Both the position numbers and the translations under genes were made by a program. The notes beneath the pieces were generated by a model. It was not told the origin of the DNA. It saw only the letters and a program-made list of their open reading frames with translations, and did not search any database. A stretch of DNA of 64,000 bases, from contig NZ_JAJVKW010000021.1 in assembly GCF_024198255.1 (NCBI RefSeq), positions 1-64,000 of the forward strand. Direction: 5' to 3'. Position 1 is the first letter of the stretch, and each line of letters begins with the position of its first letter. This stretch comes from Myxococcus guangdongensis (lineage in GTDB: Bacteria; Myxococcota; Myxococcia; Myxococcales; Myxococcaceae). Shown here one piece after another: positions 53,229-61,330 of the stretch.

Positions 53229-55837
53229 TGTCCCGCCATGTCTTTCTCACCGGCGTCACCGGCTTCGTCGGCAAGGTGGTGCTGGAGGCGCTGCTCCACC
53301 AGGGCGTCGAGCGCGTCACCGTGCTGGTCCGCGAGTCCAAGGACCGTCAGGGCCGCGTGCAGTCGGCCCCCGAGCGCTTCGCCAAGGTGGCCCAGGCCGC
53401 CTGCTTCTCACGCCTGCCGGCTGGCTGGCTTCAGCACGTCGACGTGGTGAGCGGTGACCTGGAGCAGCCCGCCTGCGGCCTGTCCGCCGCGGACCGCGAC
53501 GCCGTGCGTGGCAGCATCACCCACGTGGTGCACTGCGCGGCGAGCGTGGAGTTCGACCTGCCGCTCGCCCAGGCCACGTCCGCCAACATCCGCAGCGCGC
53601 TGTCCGTGCTGGAGCTGGCGCGCGAGTGCCCCAAGGTGGTGGGCATGGTCGACGTGTCGACCGCGTACGTCAGCGTCTGGCGCCCCGGCCCCATCGAGGA
53701 GCGGCTGGCGCACCTGCCCAAGCCCGCCTCGGAGCTCTACGAGGCGTTCCAGGTGGCGCAAGGCGACGGCCGCGAGTGGCTGACGCTCACCGGCCACCCC
53801 AACACCTATACGCTCACCAAGAGCGTCGCCGAGCACCTCATCTGCGAGCGGCGCGGCCACGTGCCCGTGGTCATCGTGCGCCCCAGCATCGTGTCCGCGG
53901 CGCACCGCGCGCCCTTCCCGGCCTGGCTCGACAGCCCGGCGGCGCTCGCCGGGTGCCTGCTGTACAGCGGCCTGGGCGTGGTGCGGGCCTTCAACGCGGA
54001 CCCGTCGGTGCGCCTGGACGTGGTGCCGGTGGACGTGGTGGCCAGTGAAGTCGTGCGCGCGGTGTTCGGCCCCATGCCGGCCGAAGGCCAGCCGGTGCCC
54101 ATCGTCCACGCCACCATGGGCGTGCAGCGCGCGCTGCGCATCGACATGGCGGCGGCGACCACCATCGAGTGGTTCAAGCACCGCCCCGGCGTGGTGAAGG
54201 CGCCGGACATGTTCGTCGGCCGCAAGGACCACGGCTTCGACGCCGCGGACCTGATGCGGCGCGAGTTGCCCGTGCAGTTGCAGAAGGCCGTCCTGTCGCT
54301 GCTCGGGCAGAGCAAGGCCCTCCGCAAGCTGGTGCGCGCGGACCAGAAGGTCCAGTACCTCAACGAGGGCTTCTCGTACTTCACGCACCACACCTTCGAC
54401 TTCGTGCGGACCCGCCCCCTGGAGGTCCCCGACTTCGAGCCGCGCGAGTACGTGCGCGTGGTGAACGAAGGCATGTACCGCCACCTGCTGTCGCGCGACG
54501 AGACGCAGGTGTCCTTCGCGGGGCCCAAGCACGATGACGGGCGGGCGGACAGCACGTGGCTCAAGGAGCGCCCGGCCGCCAACACCACGCTCAAGGTGTT
54601 CGGCTATGCGCTGCGCAAGACGTTCCGCCACTGCACGAGCGACGTGACGTTCGACCGGCCCTCGTTCGAGCGCGCGATGGCGCAGGTGCCGCCGGGCGCG
54701 CTGGTGGTGCTGGCGCCCACGCACCGCAGCTACTTCGACTTCCTGCTCACCAGCTACCTGTGCTTCCAGCACCCGGAGCTGGGCATCTGCATGCCGCACA
54801 TCGCCGCGGCGGAGGAGTTCGGCCGCATCCCCGTGGTGGGGCCCATCCTCAAGGACTCGCAGGCCTTCTTCATCAAGCGCGGCGTGGGCCGCGAGGTGCC
54901 GGAGCTGGGTGAGGAGCTGCGCCGGCTCACCGAGAAGAACGCCTCGCTCATGTTCTTCATCGAGGGCCAGCGAAGCCGCGCCCGGCTGATGCTGCCGCCC
55001 AAGCGGGGCCTGTTGCGCGCCCTGCAGAACACGGGGCGCCAGTTCGTCGTGCTGCCCGTGGCCATCTCCTATGACAGGCTCCCGGAGGAGGCGTCGCTGT
55101 GCGAGGAGCTGTCCGGCAAGCCGCGCCCGAAGATGACGCTCACGGGCGTCATGTCGTGGCTGAGCCGGCTCGCGCGCGGACAGGTCCAGCTGGGCCGCGT
55201 CCACGTGGCGTGCGGACAGCCCCAGGCCATGGGCCCGGACACGGACGTGCGCACGCTGAGCCACACGGTGATGGCCGAGCTGCAGCGCCACACCTCGGTG
55301 AGCAGCTTCCACCTGCGCGCGTTCCTCGCCGAGCACCCGATTCCGGGCGTCGACGAGGCGTGGCTGAAGGACGCCATCGAGCGGCGGGGCGGGCGCGTCA
55401 TCGCCAGCGAGCTGCCGGTGCCCTCGCCCCTGCCCGCGACGCTGGCGCACTCGCTGCGCAACCAGTGGCAGAACTGGTTCGCGGGCGACGTGCTGGCGCG
55501 CCAGCCGGGCAACCCCGCGCTGGAGACGCACCTGTCGCGCTACCGCTGGTGCGCCACGCCGCTGGCGGAGATGGGCGACCCGCGCGTCGACGCGGTGGTC
55601 AAGGCGCTCTTCGAGCCCGTGGTGCGCGACTACCTGGAGGCGACGAAGGTGAGCGCGCCCTGCGAGCTGAAGGCCGTGCCGGTGGCGCACCGTCCGCACC
55701 TGGACGGCGTGGTGCAGGCGCTCTTGTCGCTCGACATCGTGAAGCCCTCGGGTGACGACCTCGAGTGGGGTCCGAACGCGGCCCAGCTCGCCCAGTTCCA
55801 GCAGGCCTGCGCGTGGCGGGGCGAGGTGCAGTCGTGA
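53228..55837 (+). CDS. Fatty acyl reductase fused to DHAP/glycerol-3-phosphate acyltransferase
   Basis: An 869-residue two-domain protein. Residues 1 to about 400 are a fatty acyl-CoA/thioester reductase of the extended SDR type: GVTGFVGKVVLE (NADPH loop), HCAASVEFD, VSTAYVS, and YTLTKSVAEHL with the YxxxK pair. Residues about 470-720 are a PlsB/GNPAT-like acyltransferase with THRSYFDFLLTSYL (H499, D504: HX4D), then FIEGQRSR (motif III). A helical tail follows. The fusion joins fatty-alcohol formation and DHAP acylation, the two steps that feed alkyl-DHAP synthase encoded just upstream with overlapping stop and start. In animals these are separate peroxisomal proteins (FAR1 and GNPAT). It probably acts at the inner membrane. 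Confidence 0.92.
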   Translation: MSRHVFLTGVTGFVGKVVLEALLHQGVERVTVLVRESKDRQGRVQSAPERFAKVAQAACFSRLPAGWLQHVDVVSGDLEQPACGLSAADRDAVRGSITHVVHCAASVEFDLPLAQATSANIRSALSVLELARECPKVVGMVDVSTAYVSVWRPGPIEERLAHLPKPASELYEAFQVAQGDGREWLTLTGHPNTYTLTKSVAEHLICERRGHVPVVIVRPSIVSAAHRAPFPAWLDSPAALAGCLLYSGLGVVRAFNADPSVRLDVVPVDVVASEVVRAVFGPMPAEGQPVPIVHATMGVQRALRIDMAAATTIEWFKHRPGVVKAPDMFVGRKDHGFDAADLMRRELPVQLQKAVLSLLGQSKALRKLVRADQKVQYLNEGFSYFTHHTFDFVRTRPLEVPDFEPREYVRVVNEGMYRHLLSRDETQVSFAGPKHDDGRADSTWLKERPAANTTLKVFGYALRKTFRHCTSDVTFDRPSFERAMAQVPPGALVVLAPTHRSYFDFLLTSYLCFQHPELGICMPHIAAAEEFGRIPVVGPILKDSQAFFIKRGVGREVPELGEELRRLTEKNASLMFFIEGQRSRARLMLPPKRGLLRALQNTGRQFVVLPVAISYDRLPEEASLCEELSGKPRPKMTLTGVMSWLSRLARGQVQLGRVHVACGQPQAMGPDTDVRTLSHTVMAELQRHTSVSSFHLRAFLAEHPIPGVDEAWLKDAIERRGGRVIASELPVPSPLPATLAHSLRNQWQNWFAGDVLARQPGNPALETHLSRYRWCATPLAEMGDPRVDAVVKALFEPVVRDYLEATKVSAPCELKAVPVAHRPHLDGVVQALLSLDIVKPSGDDLEWGPNAAQLAQFQQACAWRGEVQS

Positions 55838-56784
55838 AGACGCTCGTCACGGGTGCCAGCGGCTTTCTGGGACGCAACCTGCTCGAGGTCCTGGGCGACG
55901 ACGCGGTGGCGCTGGTGCGCTCGCCGCTGGACGCCAAGGTCCAGCAAGTGTCGGGCACGCCGATGGAGCCCGACGCGTGGCTGTCCCAGGCGAAGGGCAC
56001 GCGCGTGGTGATTCACGCGGCGGGCATGGTGCACCACAGCCGGCACCACGCCGAGGAGATGGTGCGCTTCAACATCGAGAGCTCGCTGGCGATGGTGCGC
56101 GCGGCGAAGGCGCTCGACGCCCGGATGGTGCTGGTGTCGACGTCCGGCACGGTGGGCTGCTTTCCCCACGCCACCATCGAGGCGGACGAGCACTCGCTCT
56201 ACGCGGAGGGCGTCGTCGGGCGCTGGCCCTATTACCTGTCGAAGATTCGCGCCGAGGAGCAGTCGCGCAAGCTGGCGAAGCAGCTCGGCGTGGAGCTGAC
56301 GGTGGTGCGGCCTCCGGTGCTGCTCGGCCCGGGCGACACGCTGGGCCGCTCGACGACCAACGTCGCGCGCGTGCTCAACGGCCGGCTGCCCTTCATCCCC
56401 GCGGGCGGCATCGCCTTCACCGACGTGCGGGACGTGGCCCATGCGCTCGCGCGGCTGGCGAAGCGCGACACGTGGCGCGACACGTACCACCTGCCCGGGA
56501 CGTCCCTGTCCCTGCGCACCTTCTTCGAGCGCGTGGGCGAGGTGGCCGGCATCAAGGTGGACAAGCCCGACGTCCCCACGCTCGTCGTCCAGGGCCTGGC
56601 GAAGCTGGGCTCGAAGGTGCCGCTCAAGAAGCTGCCGGACCCCGTCGTGCTCGAGATGTCCACGTGCCACTGGGGCTTCAAGACCCTGTGGAGCCACGAG
56701 GAGCTCGACTACCAGCCGCGCGCCCACCGCCAGACGCTGAGCGACACGGTGGCGTGGCTGAGGCAGTCCCAGCCCCGCGCCTGA
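55834..56784 (+). CDS. NAD(P)-dependent epimerase/dehydratase-type SDR
   Basis: A 316-residue extended SDR. It starts with GTG at 55834, overlapping the stop of the reductase-acyltransferase gene (GTGA). Seen are the Rossmann loop VTGASGFLGRNLLE, IHAAGMVHH, VLVSTSGTVG and YYLSKIRAEEQ with the YxxxK catalytic pair, then a VRPPVLLGPGD segment typical of sterol dehydrogenase/epimerase-like SDRs. As third gene of the ether-lipid operon it is a candidate for the acyl/alkyl-DHAP reductase step or another ketone reduction. The sequence alone does not decide. Confidence 0.88.
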   Translation: MKTLVTGASGFLGRNLLEVLGDDAVALVRSPLDAKVQQVSGTPMEPDAWLSQAKGTRVVIHAAGMVHHSRHHAEEMVRFNIESSLAMVRAAKALDARMVLVSTSGTVGCFPHATIEADEHSLYAEGVVGRWPYYLSKIRAEEQSRKLAKQLGVELTVVRPPVLLGPGDTLGRSTTNVARVLNGRLPFIPAGGIAFTDVRDVAHALARLAKRDTWRDTYHLPGTSLSLRTFFERVGEVAGIKVDKPDVPTLVVQGLAKLGSKVPLKKLPDPVVLEMSTCHWGFKTLWSHEELDYQPRAHRQTLSDTVAWLRQSQPRA

Positions 56785-56795
56785 GCGGACCTGCG

Positions 56796-56831
56796 AGAGG
56801 GCCCCGACGCGGTGACACGCGCCGGGGCTCT
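56796..56831. terminator. Strong hairpin between convergent genes
   Basis: AGAG-GG-CCCCG-A-CGCG pairs with CGCG-C-CGGGG-CTCT around a short loop (GTGACA), with one bulge and one mismatch. It sits in the 55-bp gap between the convergent SDR gene and the M15-like gene, so it may end both transcripts. No T-run follows on the plus strand. Confidence 0.45.
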
Positions 56832-56839
56832 GCCCGCGC

Positions 56840-57796
56840 TCAGGGCTGACGGATTTCGAGGTGGTAGGCCGGGTCGTTGTTGGACGGGCCCAGGAAGCGC
56901 GACACCTCGGGATGCGCGCGGATGGCCTCCTCGAAGGCCTCCTTCTTGCTGTCGGGAATCGACCGGGGCGAGATGTCGATGACGTTGAGCCGCGTCGGGT
57001 CCGCCATGTGCTTGGACACGCTGGACGGCCCCAGCTCGTTGATGCGGTCCACCATCGCCTGGAGCGTCTGCTCCTTCGTCAATCCGGCCGCGACGGACTC
57101 GGAGTAGGTGTCGATGACCGCGTCACCGCCCGCGCCGTAGAGCGACTTCTGACGCGCGACGCCCGTGGACTGGATGTTGTCGTACATGGCGCGCGCCTGC
57201 GCCTCGGGCGTGCGCGCGGTGCTGGTGATGCGCGCGGACGTCACGTTCGCCGTGGCCATGATTTCGCCCAGCACCTCGCGGGTGTGCGCGCTGACGGCGT
57301 CCTGGTTGGCGTCCGCGCCGAAGCGCAGCCCGTCCGCGACCTCCGCGGCCTGGGCGTCCGCGACCTGCTCGGGCTTCGTCGCCGGGACGGGGCCGACGTC
57401 GGGCAGCGAGGGATTGAACGAGTCCAACGGGCCCAGCGGCGTGGCGGACATCAGGCTCGGCGCGGAGAAGTTCGGCGCGGTGAGCGACGGGTTCAACGTG
57501 GGGCTCGCGAGCGCCATGGAGAACGTCGGCGCCGTCAGCGACGGCATGTTCGTCACCGCCGCGGCGGGGGTGAAGGAGCTGACGCTGAAGTCCACCTTCG
57601 CGGCGATGGCCGCGGCCTCGGCGACCTTCGCGGCCTCCGCCTGCGCCGCCTCCGCCTTCGCGGCTTCCGCGCGCGCCGCCTCGGCCTTGGACGCCGCGTC
57701 CGCCGCATTCGAGGCCCTGTCATTGCCTGACGCGGAGTTCGAACCCGATGTACCGCGCCCCGAACCCGAGCCTCCCACGGAATTGACGCCCATCAT
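56840..57796 (-). CDS. Ala-rich protein with C-terminal M15-like peptidase domain
   Basis: A 318-residue protein from the ATG at 57796, preceded by GGGAGG. The N-terminus is Gly/Ser-rich, then an alanine/lysine/glutamate heptad region (about 30-75) and a Pro/Ser/Thr-rich linker (80-155). The C-terminal 165 residues resemble D-Ala-D-Ala carboxypeptidase-type M15 domains: ARITSTARTPEAQARAMYDN, then SKHMADP, VIDISP and AYHLEI, giving His, Asp and His as possible zinc ligands. No signal peptide is seen, so if it acts on peptidoglycan it must leave by another route (secretion system or lysis). The family call is moderate. Confidence 0.65.
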   Translation of the reverse strand: MMGVNSVGGSGSGRGTSGSNSASGNDRASNAADAASKAEAARAEAAKAEAAQAEAAKVAEAAAIAAKVDFSVSSFTPAAAVTNMPSLTAPTFSMALASPTLNPSLTAPNFSAPSLMSATPLGPLDSFNPSLPDVGPVPATKPEQVADAQAAEVADGLRFGADANQDAVSAHTREVLGEIMATANVTSARITSTARTPEAQARAMYDNIQSTGVARQKSLYGAGGDAVIDTYSESVAAGLTKEQTLQAMVDRINELGPSSVSKHMADPTRLNVIDISPRSIPDSKKEAFEEAIRAHPEVSRFLGPSNNDPAYHLEIRQP

Positions 57797-58182
57797 GTCC
57801 TCCCAGTCCTGGATGTACGTGTTGGCGGTGGGTGTAGCATTAAAACCGCAAAACGCACGTAACAAGCATTTCACTTAAGCCCGGAACATGACTGTGACGC
57901 AAAGACTGACAGGCTCCTGGTCAGCAGGGACCCACTGGGTTGCAACAGTGATTGTGAATCCGCTGAGGGATTTGACTCGCTGCGCAAGGCACGGGCTCCG
58001 CCCAGACAGGAAAAGCGCCCCACGGCTGTAACACCGAGGGATGCCGCGGCTCGTCGACGAAGGCTCGCCGTTCACCGACGTCCAGCCCCCTTCACAGATG
58101 CCCTCGCTTCGGGAGCGCGCCGAACGCCTAACCTCCGCCTCGCGCGAAAAGCCACCCAGCCCACTCGCGCACGGAGAACCTC
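57797..58182. other. Divergent promoter region, locally AT-rich
   Basis: About 385 bp between the M15-like gene and the exported aminotransferase gene, which diverge. The stretch 57830-57890 is much richer in A and T than the surroundings. On the minus strand TTGTTA and TAATGC are spaced by 17 bases there, a possible promoter for the M15-like gene. The right end has GGAG eight bases before the GTG of the aminotransferase. No gene is recognised inside. Confidence 0.5.
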
Positions 58183-59319
58183 GTGCCCCACACCCTACCC
58201 ACCCGCCGGGCCCTCCTCGCCGGCGCTGCCGCCGTCACCACCGCCGCGCTCACGCTGCGCCCCGAGCCCTCGTCCGCCGCGCCTGTCCCCCGCAGGAACT
58301 GGAGCCAGGACCCCGTCCGCCTCTTCTCCAACGAGAACCGCTACGGCCCCTGTGAGGGCGCCCTGCGGGTGATGCGGGAGTCGCCCCATCTCGCCAGCCG
58401 CTATGTGTCACAGACACGCGTCGACGCGCTCAAGCGCGCCATCGCCGAGCTGGAGGGCCTGACGCCCGAGCATGTCCTCATCACCGCGGGCTCCTTCGAG
58501 GCGCTGGTCCTCCTCGCCAACGAATTCGGCGCCGGAGGTGGCGGCGTCATCTGTCCCGACCCGTCCTTCCCCGTCGTGGCCACCTTCGCGGAGCGGGCCG
58601 GCGGCAAGGTCCAGCGCGTCCCCCTCGATGCCACGATGACGCACGACCTGGACGCGCTCGCGGCCCGCGTGGACGCGAACACGAAGCTGGTCTCCGTCTG
58701 CAATCCCAACAACCCCACCGGCACCGTCGTCGACTCCGCGAGGCTGCGCTCGTTCTGCGAGGCCATGGCCTCCCGCGCCACCGTGCTGGTGGACGAGGTC
58801 TACATCCACTACCTGGAGCCCGCGCCCGGCCTCTCCATGGTCGACCTGGTGCGCGCGGGGAAGGACGTCATCGTCACGCGCTCCTTCTCCAAGATTCATG
58901 GGCTCGCCGGCATGCGCATGGGCTACACGCTCGCCCAGCCCGCGCTCGTGAAGAAGCTCGACTCGCGGCAGATGACGCTGCCCAATCCGCTCGCCGTCGA
59001 GGCCGCGCTCGCCAGCCTCCAGGACAAGGCCTTCGTGCCGCGCATGCGCAAGCTCACCACCGACGCGCGCCGCATCACCACCAAGGCCCTGGACGCCGCG
59101 GGGCTCAAGCCCGTGCCGGCCCACGCCAACTTCGTCTGGATGCCCCTGCCACCGGAGCTGCTGGACCTGCCCGGCCGCTTCATCCCCCACGGCTTCCACC
59201 TGACGACCCGGCCCCACGTCCCCATCGCCCCGGAGATCGCCTGCCTGCGACTGACGGTGGGGACGGTGGAGGAGATGACCGCCTTCGCCACGCTGCTGCC
59301 CTCGCTGCTCGGGCGATGA
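58183..59319 (+). CDS. Tat-exported class I/II aminotransferase (HisC-like)
   Basis: A 378-residue PLP enzyme of the histidinol-phosphate aminotransferase-like group. It starts with GTG (GGAG upstream) and a Tat signal peptide: TRRALLAG followed by a hydrophobic stretch and SSAAP as probable cleavage site. The catalytic part shows SNENRYGP, CNPNNPTG, VLVDEVYIHYLEP and SFSKIHGLAGMRMGY with the PLP-binding lysine. Export of a folded cofactor enzyme through Tat is expected, but an extracytoplasmic HisC-like enzyme is unusual, so histidine synthesis is unlikely. Its stop lies just before the sensor kinase gene; the substrate is unknown. Confidence 0.9.
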   Translation: MPHTLPTRRALLAGAAAVTTAALTLRPEPSSAAPVPRRNWSQDPVRLFSNENRYGPCEGALRVMRESPHLASRYVSQTRVDALKRAIAELEGLTPEHVLITAGSFEALVLLANEFGAGGGGVICPDPSFPVVATFAERAGGKVQRVPLDATMTHDLDALAARVDANTKLVSVCNPNNPTGTVVDSARLRSFCEAMASRATVLVDEVYIHYLEPAPGLSMVDLVRAGKDVIVTRSFSKIHGLAGMRMGYTLAQPALVKKLDSRQMTLPNPLAVEAALASLQDKAFVPRMRKLTTDARRITTKALDAAGLKPVPAHANFVWMPLPPELLDLPGRFIPHGFHLTTRPHVPIAPEIACLRLTVGTVEEMTAFATLLPSLLGR

Positions 59320-59368
59320 GGCAGCCAGGCGAACACGCCGGCCCGTCGTCGGGCCCGGAGCCCTCTGG

Positions 59369-59374
59369 TACCCT
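59369..59374 (+). promoter_or_regulatory. Candidate -10 box (TACCCT) before the sensor kinase
   Basis: TACCCT ends seven bases before the ATG at 59382 and no ribosome-binding sequence is present. The same distance is seen before two other starts in this window. No clear -35 box was found. Confidence 0.3.
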
Positions 59375-59381
59375 GCCGCGC

Positions 59382-60500
59382 ATGGACTCCCGCGCGGCGT
59401 CGAGGCCCTCCTTCTGGCCGATGCAGTTCGGCGGCTGGGGGCTCTATGCGCTCCTGCTCATCGTCACCTTCCTGCCCGCGGCAGCCTCCGATGGGCGGGC
59501 AACGCACCTGCTCATCGCCAAGGGCAGCCGGGCGATGTTCGGCCTGATGCTCACCTCGTTGATGCGGCTGGGCTACCAGCGCTTGTTCCCCGGCGGCTTC
59601 ACCCGACAGGCCGCCTGGGCCATGGTCACCACCGCGGTGTTCGGCGTGGCGTGGATGCTCCTCGCGGAGGCGTGGGCCACGTGGATGTATGACACGTACG
59701 ACTGGCGCACCAACCGCATGATGTTCGCCCGGGGAGCGCTCGACTACGCGGTGACGCTGCTGGGCTGGAGCGGACTGTACTTCGGCATCAAACACGCCAG
59801 GGCGTGGCAGGACGAGCGCGAGCGGGCGCTGAAGGCGGCCGCCCTGGCGCAGGAGGCGCGGCTGGCGTCGCTGCGACACCAGGTGCGTCCGCACTTCCTG
59901 TTCAACGCGCTGACGTCGGTGCGCGCGCTGATTGGCGAGGACCCGGCCCGCGCCAGGCGCATGGTGACGGAGATGGCGGACTTCCTGCGCTTCTCGCTCC
60001 AGAAGGGGGACAGCCCGCATGTGCCCCTGGAGGAGGAGCTCGCCATGGTGCGCAACTACCTGAGCATCGAGTCGGTGCGCTTCGAGGAGAAGCTGGACGT
60101 GCAGGTGTCGGTGATGCCGGGCACCGAGCGGCTCTCCGTGCCCGCGTTCCTCATCCAGCCGCTGGTGGACAACGCGGTGAAGCACGGGCTGGCGTCAGGG
60201 AAGCTGCCGGTGCGGGTGCGGCTGGGCATCACGCGGGAGCAGGACGTGCTGCGCATCCTGGTGGAGAACACCGGCATGTGGGCGCCGCCCGCGCGGGAGA
60301 TGGGCCCCGAGGGCACGGGCACGGGCCTTCGCAACGTGCGCGAGCGGCTGGCCCAGCTCTACGCGGAGCGCGCGCGCCTGGAGACCTCCGAGCAGGAGGG
60401 CTGGGTGCGCGTCCGCGTGGAGCTGCCCGCCCAGGAGTGGACCCCGATTCTCGCCGAGGAGTCACATGACGCACCCGCTGCGCGCGTTGCTGGTGGATGA
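59382..60500 (+). CDS. LytS/YehU-type sensor histidine kinase
   Basis: A 372-residue membrane kinase. Four hydrophobic helices (about 15-125) precede a short coiled coil (RERALKAAALAQEARLASLRH). The His_kinase domain follows, with VRPHFLFNALTSVRAL carrying the phospho-accepting histidine, then an ATPase domain with QPLVDNAVKHGL (N-box) and GTGTGLRNVRERL (G-box). No sensing domain beyond the membrane part is seen. The start at 59382 is preferred; an ATG at 59316 that overlaps the aminotransferase stop is also possible. It overlaps the LytTR regulator gene by 35 bp, so they form a two-component pair. Confidence 0.92.
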   Translation: MDSRAASRPSFWPMQFGGWGLYALLLIVTFLPAAASDGRATHLLIAKGSRAMFGLMLTSLMRLGYQRLFPGGFTRQAAWAMVTTAVFGVAWMLLAEAWATWMYDTYDWRTNRMMFARGALDYAVTLLGWSGLYFGIKHARAWQDERERALKAAALAQEARLASLRHQVRPHFLFNALTSVRALIGEDPARARRMVTEMADFLRFSLQKGDSPHVPLEEELAMVRNYLSIESVRFEEKLDVQVSVMPGTERLSVPAFLIQPLVDNAVKHGLASGKLPVRVRLGITREQDVLRILVENTGMWAPPAREMGPEGTGTGLRNVRERLAQLYAERARLETSEQEGWVRVRVELPAQEWTPILAEESHDAPAARVAGG

Positions 60501-61209
60501 CGAACGGCTGGCGCGCACCGAGCTGCGCGAGATGCTGACGCCCTTCCCCCACGTGAAGGTGGTGGGCGAGGCAGACAGCGTGGCCAGCGCGCTCGCGCGA
60601 ATCGAGGAGCTGAAGCCGGAGCTGCTGTTCCTGGACGTGCAGATGCCGGGGGAGAGCGGGTTCGACCTGCTCGCCCGGCTGCCGGAGCCGCGCCTCGAGG
60701 TCATCTTCGTGACGGCGTTCGACGCGCACGCCCTCAGGGCGTTCGAGGTCAACGCGCTCGACTACCTGCTCAAGCCCGTGCACCCGGAGCGGCTGGCCCG
60801 GACGCTGGCGCGACTGGAGGACGTGGAGAAGGACAAGCCCGCTGCCTCGCAGAGCCCCTCGCGGCACAAGCTGACCGAGACGGACATGTTGTTCCTCGAG
60901 AACGGCGCGAAGTCGCGCTTCGTGCGGGTGGACCAGCTGGTCTGCCTGCGCGGCGCGGGCGACTACGTGGAGCTGGTGACGGTGGACGGGACGTGCACGC
61001 TGTCGCCTCGGCCCCTGAAGGAGTGGGAGGCCCGGCTGCCGGAGCGGACGTTCGCGCGCATCCACCGCTCCGCCCTGGTCAACCTGACGCTCGTCGAGCG
61101 CGTGGACCGGGGACTCAGCGGCGGCGGCGACGTGTACCTGCGCGGCGTCGAGTCTCCCCTGCCGCTCAGCCGCAGCTACGCGGCCGTGCTCAAGGAGCGA
61201 TTCGGCTGA
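60466..61209 (+). CDS. LytTR-family response regulator
   Basis: A 247-residue regulator. The receiver domain has VDDERLAR (acidic pair D11/D12), FLDVQMPGESG with the phosphorylated D57, and LDYLLKPV with the conserved lysine. After a linker comes a LytTR DNA-binding domain (DMLFLENGAKSRFVRVDQLV, CLRGAGDYVELVT, FARIHRSALVNL, then LPLSRSY). The ATG has a GAGGAG site and lies inside the end of the kinase gene. LytTR regulators bind direct repeats near promoters and often govern cell-envelope or exported products; targets are not evident here. Confidence 0.94.
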   Translation: MTHPLRALLVDDERLARTELREMLTPFPHVKVVGEADSVASALARIEELKPELLFLDVQMPGESGFDLLARLPEPRLEVIFVTAFDAHALRAFEVNALDYLLKPVHPERLARTLARLEDVEKDKPAASQSPSRHKLTETDMLFLENGAKSRFVRVDQLVCLRGAGDYVELVTVDGTCTLSPRPLKEWEARLPERTFARIHRSALVNLTLVERVDRGLSGGGDVYLRGVESPLPLSRSYAAVLKERFG

Positions 61210-61330
61210 CCACTCCGCGACATCCACGCGCCCCACGCGTTCCCTTTCGCAGCAGGAGCCTCGAGGATGATGAGGCCCCTGCCCTCCTGAGCCGGGCCGG
61301 CGTCCAGGACTTCCGACGACGCGAGAACCC

